Part shown: positions 1-9,091 of the stretch, in pieces
Numbering within the stretch: the stretch's first letter is position 1
Layout of the letters: each line of letters opens with the position of its first letter
Position numbers and translations under genes: made by a program
Source: Candidatus Binatia bacterium
GTDB taxonomy: Bacteria; Desulfobacterota; Binatia; HRBIN30; BPIQ01
Assembly (NCBI GenBank): GCA_026004195.1
Contig: BPIQ01000001.1
Span: 587,871 to 651,870, forward strand
DNA length: 64,000 bases
Direction of reading: 5' to 3'
Notes under the pieces: model-generated
Seen by the model: the letters and a program-made list of their open reading frames with translations, nothing else
What the model was told of the DNA's origin: nothing
Database searches by the model: none

Positions 1-1353
1 AAGGAGCCCAAAGACCGGCGGCACTCGGAGATGCTCGTCTACGTCCAGTCGACCTACGACATCCTCCGCACGATGGAGAAGATCGAGGAAATCGGCGAGA
101 AACTCGGCACGGGCACGCAGACACGGCTCCAGGTCTCGGGCAACGCCACGTGGCCCTTCAGCTGGTATCTGCGGCACTACCCCGTCAACTGGGCCGCGAA
201 CCCCCGCGTCGTCGACACGCCCGTCGTGATCGTGGACCGCGAAGTGAAAGCCCTCGACGAACCGCTCCGCGAAGAATACGACCGCCGCATCATCGAAATT
301 CGCGGCTGGTGGGAGCCCGACTGGAAGAACCTCACCCTGCCGAAGCTCCTGCGCTGGTACTTCACGCGCGTGGCCTGGAACATGACGGGCTCGAGCGACG
401 CGCTGGTCTTCACCCACAAGAACCCGCGGCCCGGAATGACCTTCCGCAGGATCGAGGTGAACCCCCCGCCGGCACCGCGGGATTATCCCACGGTGCCGGC
501 CGTCCGGCGGAGCGAGTTCACCTTCGGCGAGCCGGGATCGGGGCCGGGCCAGTTCCAGGAACCGCGCGACATCGCCGTGGCCCGCGACGGCACGCTCTAC
601 GTCGTGGACACGAAAAACCACCGCATCCAGCACCTCCGAGCCGACGGAACTTTCCTCCACGCCTGGGGACGGCAAGGGAACGGGCCGGGCGAGTTCCAGG
701 ACCCGCACGGCATCGCGCTGGGCCCCGACGGGAGCGTCTACGTCGCCGACACCTGGAACCACCGGATCCAGAAGTTCGACGCCACGGGCCGCTTCCTCCT
801 CGAGTTCGCTCCCCAGTCGGGCTTCTGGGGGCCCCGCGACCTGGTCGTCGCGGAGGACGGGACCGTCTACGTGAGCGACACGGGCAACAAGCGCATCGTC
901 GTCTTCACGAGCGAGGGCCAGGAGCTACGGACCTGGGGCAAGGAAGGCTCGGGGCCGGGCGAGTTCATCGAACCCGTGGGCATCGCCATCGACACGAAGG
1001 GGCGCATCGTCGTGGCCGACACCGGAAACCGCCGGCTCCAGTTCTTCGACCCGCAGGGACGGTTCCTCGAGCAGTGGCAGGTGTTCGGGTGGGAGGAGTT
1101 CTACACCGAACCCTACATCGCCATCGACGGAGACCAGATCTACGTCACGGACTCCTTCAACCACCGCTTCGCCCGCTATTCCGGGAGCGGGAAACTCACG
1201 GGCACGTGGGGAAAGCCCGGAACGGAGCGGGGAGCCTTCAACCGCCCGATCGGAATCGCCGTCGGGCCCAACGGCGAGGTCTACGTCTCGGACACGATGA
1301 ACCACCGCATCCAGCGGTTCTTCCTTCCCCGGCCCGAAGGGGGAGCTAGCTAG
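1..1353 (+). CDS. Membrane glycosyltransferase-like protein (TIGR03663/Agl23 type), C-terminal part, ending in an NHL beta-propeller
   Basis: The frame is open at base 1, so the N-terminus and the expected membrane domain lie outside the window; 450 residues are visible. The first ~150 resemble the soluble end of TIGR03663 proteins (GT39-like, linked to lipid-glycan assembly), including a WPFSWYLRHYP segment. From about base 515 there are six repeats of ~47 residues with the pattern G-x-F-x-x-P-x-x-I-A-V ... G-x-x-Y-V-x-D-T-x-N-H-R-I-Q, a complete six-bladed NHL propeller. The propeller probably sits outside the membrane as a binding platform; this is inferred. The stop (1351-1353) overlaps the stop of the convergent GT2 gene, which may act on the same glycan. 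Propeller call is firm; the glycosyltransferase call depends on unseen sequence. Confidence 0.8.
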   Translation, partial: KEPKDRRHSEMLVYVQSTYDILRTMEKIEEIGEKLGTGTQTRLQVSGNATWPFSWYLRHYPVNWAANPRVVDTPVVIVDREVKALDEPLREEYDRRIIEIRGWWEPDWKNLTLPKLLRWYFTRVAWNMTGSSDALVFTHKNPRPGMTFRRIEVNPPPAPRDYPTVPAVRRSEFTFGEPGSGPGQFQEPRDIAVARDGTLYVVDTKNHRIQHLRADGTFLHAWGRQGNGPGEFQDPHGIALGPDGSVYVADTWNHRIQKFDATGRFLLEFAPQSGFWGPRDLVVAEDGTVYVSDTGNKRIVVFTSEGQELRTWGKEGSGPGEFIEPVGIAIDTKGRIVVADTGNRRLQFFDPQGRFLEQWQVFGWEEFYTEPYIAIDGDQIYVTDSFNHRFARYSGSGKLTGTWGKPGTERGAFNRPIGIAVGPNGEVYVSDTMNHRIQRFFLPRPEGGAS

Positions 1354-2087
1354 CGCCCCTCGGTCACGATCCGGCGCCAGAGGCGAAAGAGGTCGTAGAA
1401 GGCCCGGAGGATGACCCGCAGGTGGGCTCCGGTCTGCTCGCCCGCCTCGCGCGGGTAGTGGTGGACGCCCACTTCCTCGATGCCGAAGCCTTTCCGGATG
1501 GCCCGACCGTAGAGTTCGGCGTTGATGAGGGCTCCGGTCGACTCGAGCCGCACCGACTCGAGGACTTTGCGCGGAATGAGCTTGAAAGCACAGTTCAGGT
1601 CGCGGACCCGAACCCCCAGAAGGAGTCGCACGAGCACGCGGCCGAAGAGAAAAGCGTTGAGCTTGCGGACGAAAGGGTCGCGCCGTTCGAGGCGGTAACC
1701 GGTCACGATGCGATCCTCGTCCCCGGCCAGCGGCAGGAGCCGGTCGAGATCCCCGATGTCGAACTGGCCGTCTCCGTCCATGTAGAAGACGAACTTCATC
1801 CGCGCGGCTTCGAACCCCGTGCGCAACGCCGCCCCGTAGCCCCGGTTCGAGGGATGGTGGAGGGGGCGTAGTTCGGGGATTTCGCGTGCGAGCTCCTCGA
1901 GGATCCGCCCGGTCGCGTCCGTGCTCCCGTCGTCGACGACCAGGATCTCGTGCCGCAGATCACGCGCGCGCAGGTATTCCGAAACGCGCCGCACCACGCG
2001 CTCGATGTTCGCTTCCTCGTTGTAGGCCGGGAGAACGACCGAAAGTTCCGTCACACTCCCCGGTTTGCTTTTCGCTCCTTCGCCCAT
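1350..2087 (-). CDS. Family 2 glycosyltransferase (polyprenyl-phosphate sugar transferase/DPM1-like)
   Basis: A GT-A fold enzyme of about 245 residues. It has the N-terminal strand LSVVLPAYNEE, the nucleotide-sugar binding DDGSTD motif and the metal-binding DGDGQFD motif. The C-terminal part (LNCAFKLIPRKV) is typical of enzymes that load a sugar onto a polyprenyl phosphate; there are no C-terminal membrane helices. Three starts are possible: GTG 2099, ATG 2087 (chosen) and GTG 2054, the last giving the textbook N-terminus just before LSVVLP. The neighbouring TIGR03663-type protein would be a natural user of a lipid-linked sugar. Acceptor and sugar cannot be told from sequence. Confidence 0.9.
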   Translation of the reverse strand: MGEGAKSKPGSVTELSVVLPAYNEEANIERVVRRVSEYLRARDLRHEILVVDDGSTDATGRILEELAREIPELRPLHHPSNRGYGAALRTGFEAARMKFVFYMDGDGQFDIGDLDRLLPLAGDEDRIVTGYRLERRDPFVRKLNAFLFGRVLVRLLLGVRVRDLNCAFKLIPRKVLESVRLESTGALINAELYGRAIRKGFGIEEVGVHHYPREAGEQTGAHLRVILRAFYDLFRLWRRIVTEGR

Positions 2088-2092
2088 AGAAT
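2065..2092 (+). promoter_or_regulatory. Putative sigma70-type promoter of the DUF3426 gene
   Basis: TTGCTT at 2065-2070, a 16-base spacer and TAGAAT at 2087-2092. The predicted transcript starts only a few bases before GTG 2104, leaving little room for a ribosome-binding site. Confidence 0.45.
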
Positions 2093-2103
2093 CCGCCACT
2101 CCC

Positions 2104-2889
2104 GTGACGATCGAATGTCCGCAGTGTCGAACCCGCTTTCGCCGGCCGCCGGCTTCCCGGCTCGGGAGCCCCGAGCCGCTCTTCCAGTGCTCCCGCTGCC
2201 GTCATATCTTCCGGGCCCCCTCGACTCAACGATCCGAGGAGGAACGAGACACCGAAGAGGCACCCGGTCCCGCCGAGCCTCCACCCGCGCAACCCTCGCT
2301 CCCCTTCGACCTCGACGAGTTCGAACTGCGCCCGGCAGCGGAAGCGGCGGAGTTCGACCTGGTGACCGAGGAAACCCCGGTCTTTTCCATGCGCCCCTTC
2401 TACGTTCTTCTGTTCCTCGTCGGCAGCTTCTTCGTCCTCTCGGGGGCGCTCCTCGCCCGCCCTCCGCTCGCGCTCGTTCCTCTCCTTTCGGCCGCGGGCC
2501 TTCTCGGCCCACCGCCGCTCGCGCGAGAACTCTCCGTCGAAAAGCTCGAGAGCTCGTACGTCCGGCTCAAGACGGGCGAAACGATCCTGGTCGTTCGCGG
2601 TCGGGTGCGCAACGACGGTGTCCGAACTCTCCGGGAAGCCGAGGTCGAGGCGCGCGTTCTCGACGGGGAAGGACGCGAGCTCGCGCGCTCGAGCTCGCTC
2701 TGGGGAGACTTTCCTTCGCTCCGCTTTCTGGCCGAACTCTCACCCCCGGAACTCCGGAACCTCGAGGAAACCCCGCCGCCGGCGTCCTTCGGCGTCTCTC
2801 CCGGCGAGGCCGCGCCGTTCACCGTCGTGTTTTTCGCCCCGCCGGAAAAAGCCTCGTTCGTCACCGTTCGGGTGACTCGGGCGCGCTAG
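2104..2889 (+). CDS. MJ0042-type zinc-ribbon, single-pass DUF3426 protein
   Basis: About 261 residues. Cys5, Cys8, Cys29 and Cys32 form a CxxC-x20-CxxC zinc ribbon of the MJ0042 class at the N-terminus. An acidic, Pro-rich linker leads to a hydrophobic segment at about residues 97-120, and the C-terminal ~100 residues resemble DUF3426 (a beta sandwich with a VVRGRVRND core). Such proteins occur in Proteobacteria and deltaproteobacterial relatives; their job is not known. The start is GTG 2104 because the ribbon begins at once after it; upstream codons lie in the divergent glycosyltransferase gene. Its stop overlaps that of convergent tatA. Confidence 0.82.
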   Translation: MTIECPQCRTRFRRPPASRLGSPEPLFQCSRCRHIFRAPSTQRSEEERDTEEAPGPAEPPPAQPSLPFDLDEFELRPAAEAAEFDLVTEETPVFSMRPFYVLLFLVGSFFVLSGALLARPPLALVPLLSAAGLLGPPPLARELSVEKLESSYVRLKTGETILVVRGRVRNDGVRTLREAEVEARVLDGEGRELARSSSLWGDFPSLRFLAELSPPELRNLEETPPPASFGVSPGEAAPFTVVFFAPPEKASFVTVRVTRAR

Positions 2890-3095
2890 CTTTCCGCCTT
2901 CCGCTCCGCCCCTTCGGGTGTTTCGCCTTCTTTTTTCGGCGTGACGTCGATCTCGTCCGGTGCCTTCACGGCTTTCCGGAAATTCCGAATGCCCCGTCCG
3001 AGCCCCTCGCCGATCTCGGGCAACTTGCCGGCACCGAAGATGATCAACACAATCACCAGAATCAGAAGGAGCTCGCTGAAACCTAGGCCGAACAT
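2886..3095 (-). CDS. tatA: Sec-independent protein translocase subunit TatA/TatE
   Basis: Sixty-nine residues. The N-terminus [18 protein letters not shown] is the Tat transmembrane helix, followed by the [17 protein letters not shown] hinge and amphipathic helix, then a charged tail. This is the pore-forming component of the twin-arginine export system. No tatB or tatC is next to it, so the other subunits are encoded elsewhere. A likely client, the RR-signal M15 peptidase, lies about 1.2 kb away. Its ATG shares a CATG tetramer with the ATG of the divergent TonB-like gene. Confidence 0.93.
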   Translation of the reverse strand: MFGLGFSELLLILVIVLIIFGAGKLPEIGEGLGRGIRNFRKAVKAPDEIDVTPKKEGETPEGAERKAES

Positions 3096-4182
3096 GGCTC
3101 CGGCCCGCACTATACGCGAACCCCCGAGGAGCACGCAAGGAGCTCTCCCCCGAAGCCCGAAGCTGCGCTTCCTGCCCGCCTTTTCCGCCTCGGTGCTCCT
3201 CCATTCGCTCTTTTTCCTCTGGATGGTCCTGGTCTCGGCGCCTCCCCTTCCCGGCCCCGACCGACGTCCTCCGCCGCGGATTGCCGTCTCGGTCGAGCCC
3301 CGTGTCCCCCCGGGATCCCGAACCGAGCTTCCCCCCGAGCCGGCCCCGCCGGTACCCGAGCGGCAGATCGTCGCACCACCCGAAGCCGGGAGGGAAGTGG
3401 CTCCGGAGAACACCCGGCTCCTCAGCGACGTCGACCGCAGCACGGAGGTCGAGCAAATCGCGAGGGGAGAGTCCGGCGAGAGTTCGGCCGGCCGCCGACT
3501 CGAAGTTCCCGAGGACCGGCCCGAGACGCAAGAGAGCGCGCGCAGCGAGACCGGCGACACCGACGCTTCTCCCGGCGAACCTCCGCCCCGGGTGGCGCTC
3601 GCCGACCTCCTGCCCGACACCCGGGAACTTCTCGGATCGGGATGGGCCGAAGCGCCCGCCCCGAAACGCGAACCGCCGCAGGAAGCTTTTGCGGAGCGGG
3701 CGGCCCGGACGAACCTCTTCCTCTCGCCTGGCTCCCGCGACTACCTCCCGGGCCTCCGCGAAGGGGACATCACGCTGCTGAACACCAAGGCCTACCGGTT
3801 CGCCCCCTTCGTGCGGCGGGTGGCCGGGAGGGTGTTCGACCACCTCGTCATCGCGCTCCGGCGGACGATCCACGACCCCGGCGTTCACCCCGGCCGGGAG
3901 ATCGCCCGGGTCGAAGCGGTCATGGACGGGGCGGGCAATTTTCTCTACGCGCGCGTCCTCGAAAGGGTCGGCAGCAACGGGCTGCGTCTGGACCAGCAAC
4001 TGCTCCGGGCCGCGACGCCCCGCACGTTCTTCGACGCCAACCCGCCGCCCGGAGTCGCCGCGGAGGACGGGAACATCCACTTTCTTCTCTTCCTCGACCT
4101 CTCGGTCTTCCCGGCCCTGAATCCGGTCTCCGGTCTCACCGTGCTGGGCTACCGGGGTGTGGCCGGGGTCGGGCTTCGCTGA
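3094..4182 (+). CDS. TonB-like periplasm-spanning protein with C-terminal TonB-type domain
   Basis: About 362 residues. A basic N-terminus precedes one transmembrane helix at about residues 28-49 (a TonB/TolA-like anchor), then a Pro/Arg/Glu-rich region of ~190 residues that could span the periplasm. Residues ~265-345 resemble the TonB C-terminal fold, with [10 protein letters not shown]-x-G and a terminal L-F-L-D-L strand. A role as an energy transducer or envelope linker is inferred; no exbB/exbD or receptor is adjacent. The ATG at 3094 overlaps the tatA start on the other strand, so a later start cannot be excluded. Confidence 0.7.
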   Translation: MAPARTIREPPRSTQGALPRSPKLRFLPAFSASVLLHSLFFLWMVLVSAPPLPGPDRRPPPRIAVSVEPRVPPGSRTELPPEPAPPVPERQIVAPPEAGREVAPENTRLLSDVDRSTEVEQIARGESGESSAGRRLEVPEDRPETQESARSETGDTDASPGEPPPRVALADLLPDTRELLGSGWAEAPAPKREPPQEAFAERAARTNLFLSPGSRDYLPGLREGDITLLNTKAYRFAPFVRRVAGRVFDHLVIALRRTIHDPGVHPGREIARVEAVMDGAGNFLYARVLERVGSNGLRLDQQLLRAATPRTFFDANPPPGVAAEDGNIHFLLFLDLSVFPALNPVSGLTVLGYRGVAGVGLR

Positions 4183-4199
4183 GGGGCCGGGTTTCGGAT

Positions 4200-4229
4200 T
4201 TGAGTTAACGCCGGTGTCGTGGCTAGAAT
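4200..4229 (+). promoter_or_regulatory. Putative sigma70-type promoter of the M15 peptidase gene
   Basis: TTGAGT at 4200-4205, an 18-base spacer and TAGAAT at 4224-4229. It lies in the only gap before ATG 4257. Confidence 0.5.
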
Positions 4230-4256
4230 GCGTCTTGCGCTCGTCTCTTGCTTCCC

Positions 4257-5120
4257 ATGAACAGGAGAGCCTTCCTCAAACGGCTGGCAACGACGGTCCT
4301 CGGCGTGGGTTTGGCCCCTTCGGCTCTCGCGGAAGTTCTGCCGGCTTCGCACGGCCCCTCGAGCAGTTCCTCGCCCGACCTTCTCGACCGCCACATTCGC
4401 GACTACCTCTACAAGATGCGGCACTTCGACGAGCCGCACCCGGACGACATCGTGCTGCCGGAGGAGGAGCTGCCGCTGTTGCGGGCTTGCGTCGAGAAAC
4501 TCGAGCGGCTCCAGCGCACGGTGGGCCACGGGAACTTCCAGATCCTGAGCTTCGACGAAGCCCTGCGCTTCGCGCGCCGCTACTCGCAGGTCGGCGAGTT
4601 TTCCCGGGTCGAGGTCGCCTTCCTCGAGAGGATCTTCTACGCCGATGCGTCCCGTTACGGCTTTTTCGGCGAAAAACCGGTCAAGGAAATCACCGACCGG
4701 ATCCCGCCCCGCGAAGTCGTGAAGATTCCCCGCACCGGAAATTACCTCTACCGCGGAACGGCACAGGAGCGCTACGAGCAGATCCGCAAGGAGATCGGCG
4801 AGGAGGTGATCCTGACCTCGGGGGTCCGGAGCGTCATCAAGCAGTTCCTGCTTTTCCTCCGCAAGGCGGCGGACAACCGGGGCAACCTCTCGCTGGCTTC
4901 GCGGTCGCTCGCGCCGCCCGGCTTTTCGTACCACGGCGTCGGAGACTTCGACGTGGGGCAGGTCGGCCTCGGTGCCGCGAACTTCACGGAAAAATTCGTG
5001 TCGACACCCGTCTACCGGAAACTCAAAGAGCTCGGCTACCTCGACCTTCGTTACCCGGAGGGCAACTTCCTCGGCGTCCGCTTCGAGCCCTGGCACATCA
5101 AGATGCAGCCCCACGTCTGA
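4257..5120 (+). CDS. Tat-exported M15-family (D-Ala-D-Ala carboxypeptidase/VanY-like) metallopeptidase
   Basis: A protein of 287 residues. It begins MNRRAFLKRL followed by a hydrophobic stretch and a Ser-rich region, a twin-arginine signal. The catalytic domain shows the M15 landmarks: SGVR at 188-191, a zinc-site block SYHGVGDFDVG (His226, Asp230/Asp232) and a C-terminal EPWHIK (Glu277, His280). In classical VanY the Asp lies seven residues after the first His; here the acids lie at +4 and +6, a variant spacing. The expected role is trimming of peptidoglycan stem peptides outside the cytoplasmic membrane. ATG 4257 is preferred to TTG 4248 because the Tat motif starts there. Confidence 0.8.
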   Translation: MNRRAFLKRLATTVLGVGLAPSALAEVLPASHGPSSSSSPDLLDRHIRDYLYKMRHFDEPHPDDIVLPEEELPLLRACVEKLERLQRTVGHGNFQILSFDEALRFARRYSQVGEFSRVEVAFLERIFYADASRYGFFGEKPVKEITDRIPPREVVKIPRTGNYLYRGTAQERYEQIRKEIGEEVILTSGVRSVIKQFLLFLRKAADNRGNLSLASRSLAPPGFSYHGVGDFDVGQVGLGAANFTEKFVSTPVYRKLKELGYLDLRYPEGNFLGVRFEPWHIKMQPHV

Positions 5121-5298
5121 GGGGGGTGCGGGGAACCGAGCGGGAGGCCGGCCGACCCCAGGAGGTCGAGACGGGGAAGCAGGACGTTTCCGTCCTTTCG
5201 GAGAAGACGAGGCAGCCCGTGGGATGAGACCGGCTCCCGAAACCGGACCTTTCACGGCCCTTCGGGGAAAAACGTTCGAGCTCCGAAGGCGAAACGGC

Positions 5299-7585
5299 AT
5301 GCCTTCGGGTTGCTCTCCGGAACGGGGGCCGCACGGGGACTCAATCCTCGTGGGACTCCTGGCCGCACTCGTTGCCGCGTTCTGGGTCCTCCGGGTCGTC
5401 CTGCCCGCCCACCGAAACGTGCCGCGGCTCGAGCTGTCCAATAGCGACCTATTCACCGAAATCTACCCCATGTCCTATCGGGCAGCGGCGTGGTGGAAAG
5501 AAGGCATCGTTCCTCTCTGGAATCCCTTCCAGTTGGCCGGCCAGCCGTTCCTCGCCGCCCAGCTCTACGGAGTGGTCTACCCCTTCCACGCCTTCTACCT
5601 CTTTTTGGACACGGCCACGGCAATCGAGGTGGTGGCGGCGTTCCACGTCTTTCTCGCAGCGGGGCTCTCTTACTTCTGTGCCCGCGAGCTCGGTCTCGGG
5701 AGGACGGGCGCTTTTCTCGGAGGTGTGGCCTTCGCTCTTTCGGGCTACACGCTCGCACAGGCCGTGTCATTTCCTTCGGGGTGTGCTGCCCTCTCGTGGC
5801 TTCCCCTGGGGATTCTCGGCGTGGAGCGGCTTTCCCGGGGTCGGAGCCGGGCTGGCCTTGGGTTCCTCTGCCTTGCCGTAGGGCTTTCTCTTCTTGCCGC
5901 GTACGCCCAGTTCTCGCTTTATGCCGTCTACGGGATCGTCGCCTATGCCCTCTGGAAGTGGCTCGGGCTCGTGCGGCGTCGTGACCCGGGGTGGAAGACT
6001 TTCCCGCTTTACGTGGCGCTCGGGGGAGCCATGGGCCTGTGTCTCGGGGCCGTTCAGTGGCTTCCCACGCTGGAGCTTCTACCCGAAGCTTCCCGGAGTC
6101 TCGAGAACCTCCCGGCTCACAGCCGTCTTTCTTTCGATTATGAGCCCCGGGAATTCTTGGAGTTGGCGCTCCACACGGACGCGGATCTGCCGACAAGGCC
6201 GTATGTCGGTGTCGTGCCTTTTCTGCTCGCCTGCGTGGGCATTTTTTCCCGTCGCGGGCGGAGCTCGGGCCTTTTCTGGGGTCTTCTCGGCGTACTTGCA
6301 GCCCTGATTTCCCTGGGCTCCCACACGCCCGTCTACGGCTGGTACAAGCAGGTTGCACCTACGGGATGGCTTCGGAACGAGCCTCACCGCATCCTGCTTC
6401 TCTACGCCTTTTCCGTTTCCCTTCTCGCGGCGCTCGGATTAGAGGAAATCGAGCGAAGCCCCGGGTGGGCTCCCATCACGAAGCTCCTCGGCGGAGCATT
6501 CGTCGTTTTTTTTCGCGCGGGTTCGTGCTTCCCCACCGGACGGCGTCTTTTTGGCCTTGCTACTCTCGGCACTTGCGCTCGCCCTCCTCGGCGTCCTGTC
6601 GAAGGGCATCCGGTCTCGGCGAGCCTTTGGGGTTCTCCTCGCCGTCCTGGCTTCGGCGGAGCTTTTTCGTGGGAACGTGGAGGCCCGGGTACACCCGATC
6701 CACAGGGCCGACCTGTTTCACCGGCACGCATCGCTTCTCGAATGGATGCGTGAGCACCAGGGTCTTTACCGGTGCTACTTCTCCTGGGGCGTGGCACCTC
6801 CAGTTTCGCTCGCGCCCAAGCAGGGGACGCTCCGCGGTGTCTTTTCCCTGACCGATCACGAGCCGCTCGCGCTAGCTCGGTACGGCCATGTGTTTTCTCT
6901 ACTCGATTCAACCGACCCAACGATCTGGGATATCTTCCGTCGGGACGGACGAATCGAGCTCGACCCGGCAAGTCCCCACCTGCGCCTCCTCGACCTCTTT
7001 TCCCTGCGCTTCGTGGCGGTGCCGCGGAACGAGCAGGCGCGGTTTCGTGCCGTTTGGGGGGAAGGCTCGGGATGGCTCGAGGCTCGATCCGCCCCGACTC
7101 TCACGCACGTCGTCTTCGTCCGCGCAAATCCCCTGCCGCGCGCCTACGTGGTCTTTTCGTGGAAGGGGGTCACCTCGCGCGAGGAAGCCTTCTCGGCTCT
7201 GACGTCGGCCGATTTCGACCCGAGGCGGGAAGCGATCGTCGAAGCTCCGAAGGGGGAACACCTCCCGGGCGAGGGGGGAAAAGGGCCCGAGCTCTTCCCG
7301 GCCAGAGTGGCAAGCTATCGCCCGACGGCAGTGGAAGTGGAGGTTTCTCTCGAGGAACCCGGGCTCCTGGTTCTCACCGACGCCTACTACCCGGGATGGA
7401 AGGCCAGGCTCGACGGCGAGCCGGCGGAGATTCTCAGAACCAACTACCTCTTTCGCGGGGTGTTCGTTCCGAGGGGGGATCACCGCGTGGTCTTCCGGTA
7501 CGAGCCAGCGTCTTTTCGCCTGGGGCTCGGGCTTTCGGCCGCGGCCCTGCTTGCACTCGGGGCTCTCCTCGCCGGAAGGAAATAG
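5299..7585 (+). pseudogene. YfhO-family polytopic membrane protein, split by a frameshift
   Basis: Two consecutive frames code for one protein. The first (5299 to about 6510) has an N-terminal helix, then LWNPFQLAGQPF and repeated membrane helices typical of the YfhO/GT-C-like family. The second (to 7585) has the remaining helices and the characteristic soluble end with LTDAYYPGWKARLDG and a final transmembrane helix. The frames join at a run of eight T at 6506-6513; seven T would give a continuous protein of about 760 residues. A sequencing or assembly indel is as likely as true inactivation. In Firmicutes YfhO helps glycosylate lipoteichoic acid; here a role in glycan assembly is only inferred. 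ATG 5224 is an alternative start. Confidence 0.8.
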
Positions 7586-7612
7586 CCCGCGAGTCCCGCC
7601 CGGGCACGGAAC

Positions 7613-9091
7613 TCAGCCCACCCCACGTTCCGGACGCCACCGCAGCACCGGCTTCCGCGCGGCTCGCGCTTCGTCGAGACGCGCGAGCGGCGTCCTCTCC
7701 GGAGCGTTCCTGAGCCGTTCGGGAGCCGTTTTCGCTTCTTCGGCTATGGCCCGCATGGCTTCCACGAACTCGTCGAGCGTCCTTTTGGACTCCGTTTCCG
7801 TCGGTTCGATCATCATGGCACCGCTTACCACCTGCGGGAAGTAGATCGTCGGGGCGTAGAAGCCGTGGTCGAGAAGGCGCTTGGCGATGTCGAGGGTCTT
7901 CACGCCGTATCGTTCGAACCCTCGGTCGGTGAGCACGCACTCGTGCATGCAGGGCCGCGGATAGGGCGTGTGGAAGACGCCTTCGAGCCGTTTCCGGACG
8001 TAGTTCGCGGCCAGGATGGCGAGCCGTGTCGCCTCCCGAAGCCCTTCCGAGCCCATGGCAGCGAGATAGGCGTAAGCCCGCACGAGCACACCCACGTTCC
8101 CGTAGAACGAACGGACCCGGCCGATCGAACGGGGAAAATCCTCCGACCAGTTCCACCGCCCGTCCGCACGCACGAGCCGGGGAACCGGCAGGTAGGGCTC
8201 GAGAAGGCGACGGACGGCCACCGGTCCCGCACCCGGGCCGCCTCCGCCGTGGGGTGTCGAGAACGTCTTGTGCAAGTTGAACTGGAGCACGTCCACCCCC
8301 ATGTCTCCCGGCTTCGCCACGCCGAGCAGCGCGTTCAGGTTCGCCCCGTCCATGTAGACGAGACCTCCGCGCTCGTGGACGATTTCGGAAACCTCGCAGA
8401 TCTCGCGCTCGAAAAGTCCGAGCGTGTTCGGGTTCGTCACCATGAGAGCCGCCACTTCGTCGTCCATGACTTCCGCGACCCGCGAAGCCTCGAGGATCCC
8501 TTCTTTCCCCACGGGAACCTCCACGACCGAGTAGCCGGAGAGCGCCGCGCTCGCGGGGTTCGTGCCGTGGGCCGTGGCGGGGATCAGGACCTTCGAGCGG
8601 GGCCGGCCCCGCTCGGCGTGGTAGGCACGGATCATTTTCATGCCCGTGAGCTCGCCGTGGGCACCGGCCGCGGGCTCGAGCGTGACCGCGTCGAGGCCCG
8701 CGATTTCCGCGAGCCACCTCTCGAGCTCCGCCAGGCACTCGAGCAGACCCTGCGCCAGTTCCTCGGGAACGAGGGGGTGAAGCCTCGCGAAACCGGGAAG
8801 CCGTGCCACGACCTCGTCGGCCACCGGGTTGTACTTCATCGTGCACGACCCGAGGGGATAGAAGGTCGTGGCAGCCCCGAGGTTCCACTGCGAGAGCCTG
8901 AGAAAATGGCGGAGAACCTCCGGCTCGGAGAGTTCGGGGAACCCCTCGAGGCTCTCGCGCCGCATTCCCTCCGGCACGTCGGCCACCTCGTTTTCTTCGA
9001 GATCGACGCCACGAGCGCCGGGCCGGCTCAGCTCGAAGATCAAGGGCTCGTCGAGGACGAGGCCCGCACGCTTTTCCCTCTCGACGCTCAT
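7613..9091 (-). CDS. gcvPB: Glycine dehydrogenase (decarboxylating), subunit 2
   Basis: A protein of 492 residues, the PLP-binding half of the two-subunit P-protein. The Schiff-base lysine lies in NLHKTFSTPHGGGG, with the glycine-rich loop after it; HGTNPASA and YMDGANLNA are also diagnostic. It decarboxylates glycine and passes the aminomethyl group to the lipoyl arm of GcvH. It is the last gene of folD-gcvT-gcvH-gcvPA-gcvPB; its ATG overlaps the gcvPA stop by four bases, so the two subunits are translationally coupled. Confidence 0.97.
   Translation of the reverse strand: MSVEREKRAGLVLDEPLIFELSRPGARGVDLEENEVADVPEGMRRESLEGFPELSEPEVLRHFLRLSQWNLGAATTFYPLGSCTMKYNPVADEVVARLPGFARLHPLVPEELAQGLLECLAELERWLAEIAGLDAVTLEPAAGAHGELTGMKMIRAYHAERGRPRSKVLIPATAHGTNPASAALSGYSVVEVPVGKEGILEASRVAEVMDDEVAALMVTNPNTLGLFEREICEVSEIVHERGGLVYMDGANLNALLGVAKPGDMGVDVLQFNLHKTFSTPHGGGGPGAGPVAVRRLLEPYLPVPRLVRADGRWNWSEDFPRSIGRVRSFYGNVGVLVRAYAYLAAMGSEGLREATRLAILAANYVRKRLEGVFHTPYPRPCMHECVLTDRGFERYGVKTLDIAKRLLDHGFYAPTIYFPQVVSGAMMIEPTETESKRTLDEFVEAMRAIAEEAKTAPERLRNAPERTPLARLDEARAARKPVLRWRPERGVG

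Noticed and set aside
5453-6358. 301-residue minus-strand frame in the YfhO gene
   Set aside because: Antisense to clear membrane-protein coding sequence; composition is that of a shadow frame.
7434-8888. Long minus-strand frame overlapping gcvPB
   Set aside because: Arg/Gly/Pro-rich, no recognisable motif; it is a shadow of gcvPB in GC-rich DNA.
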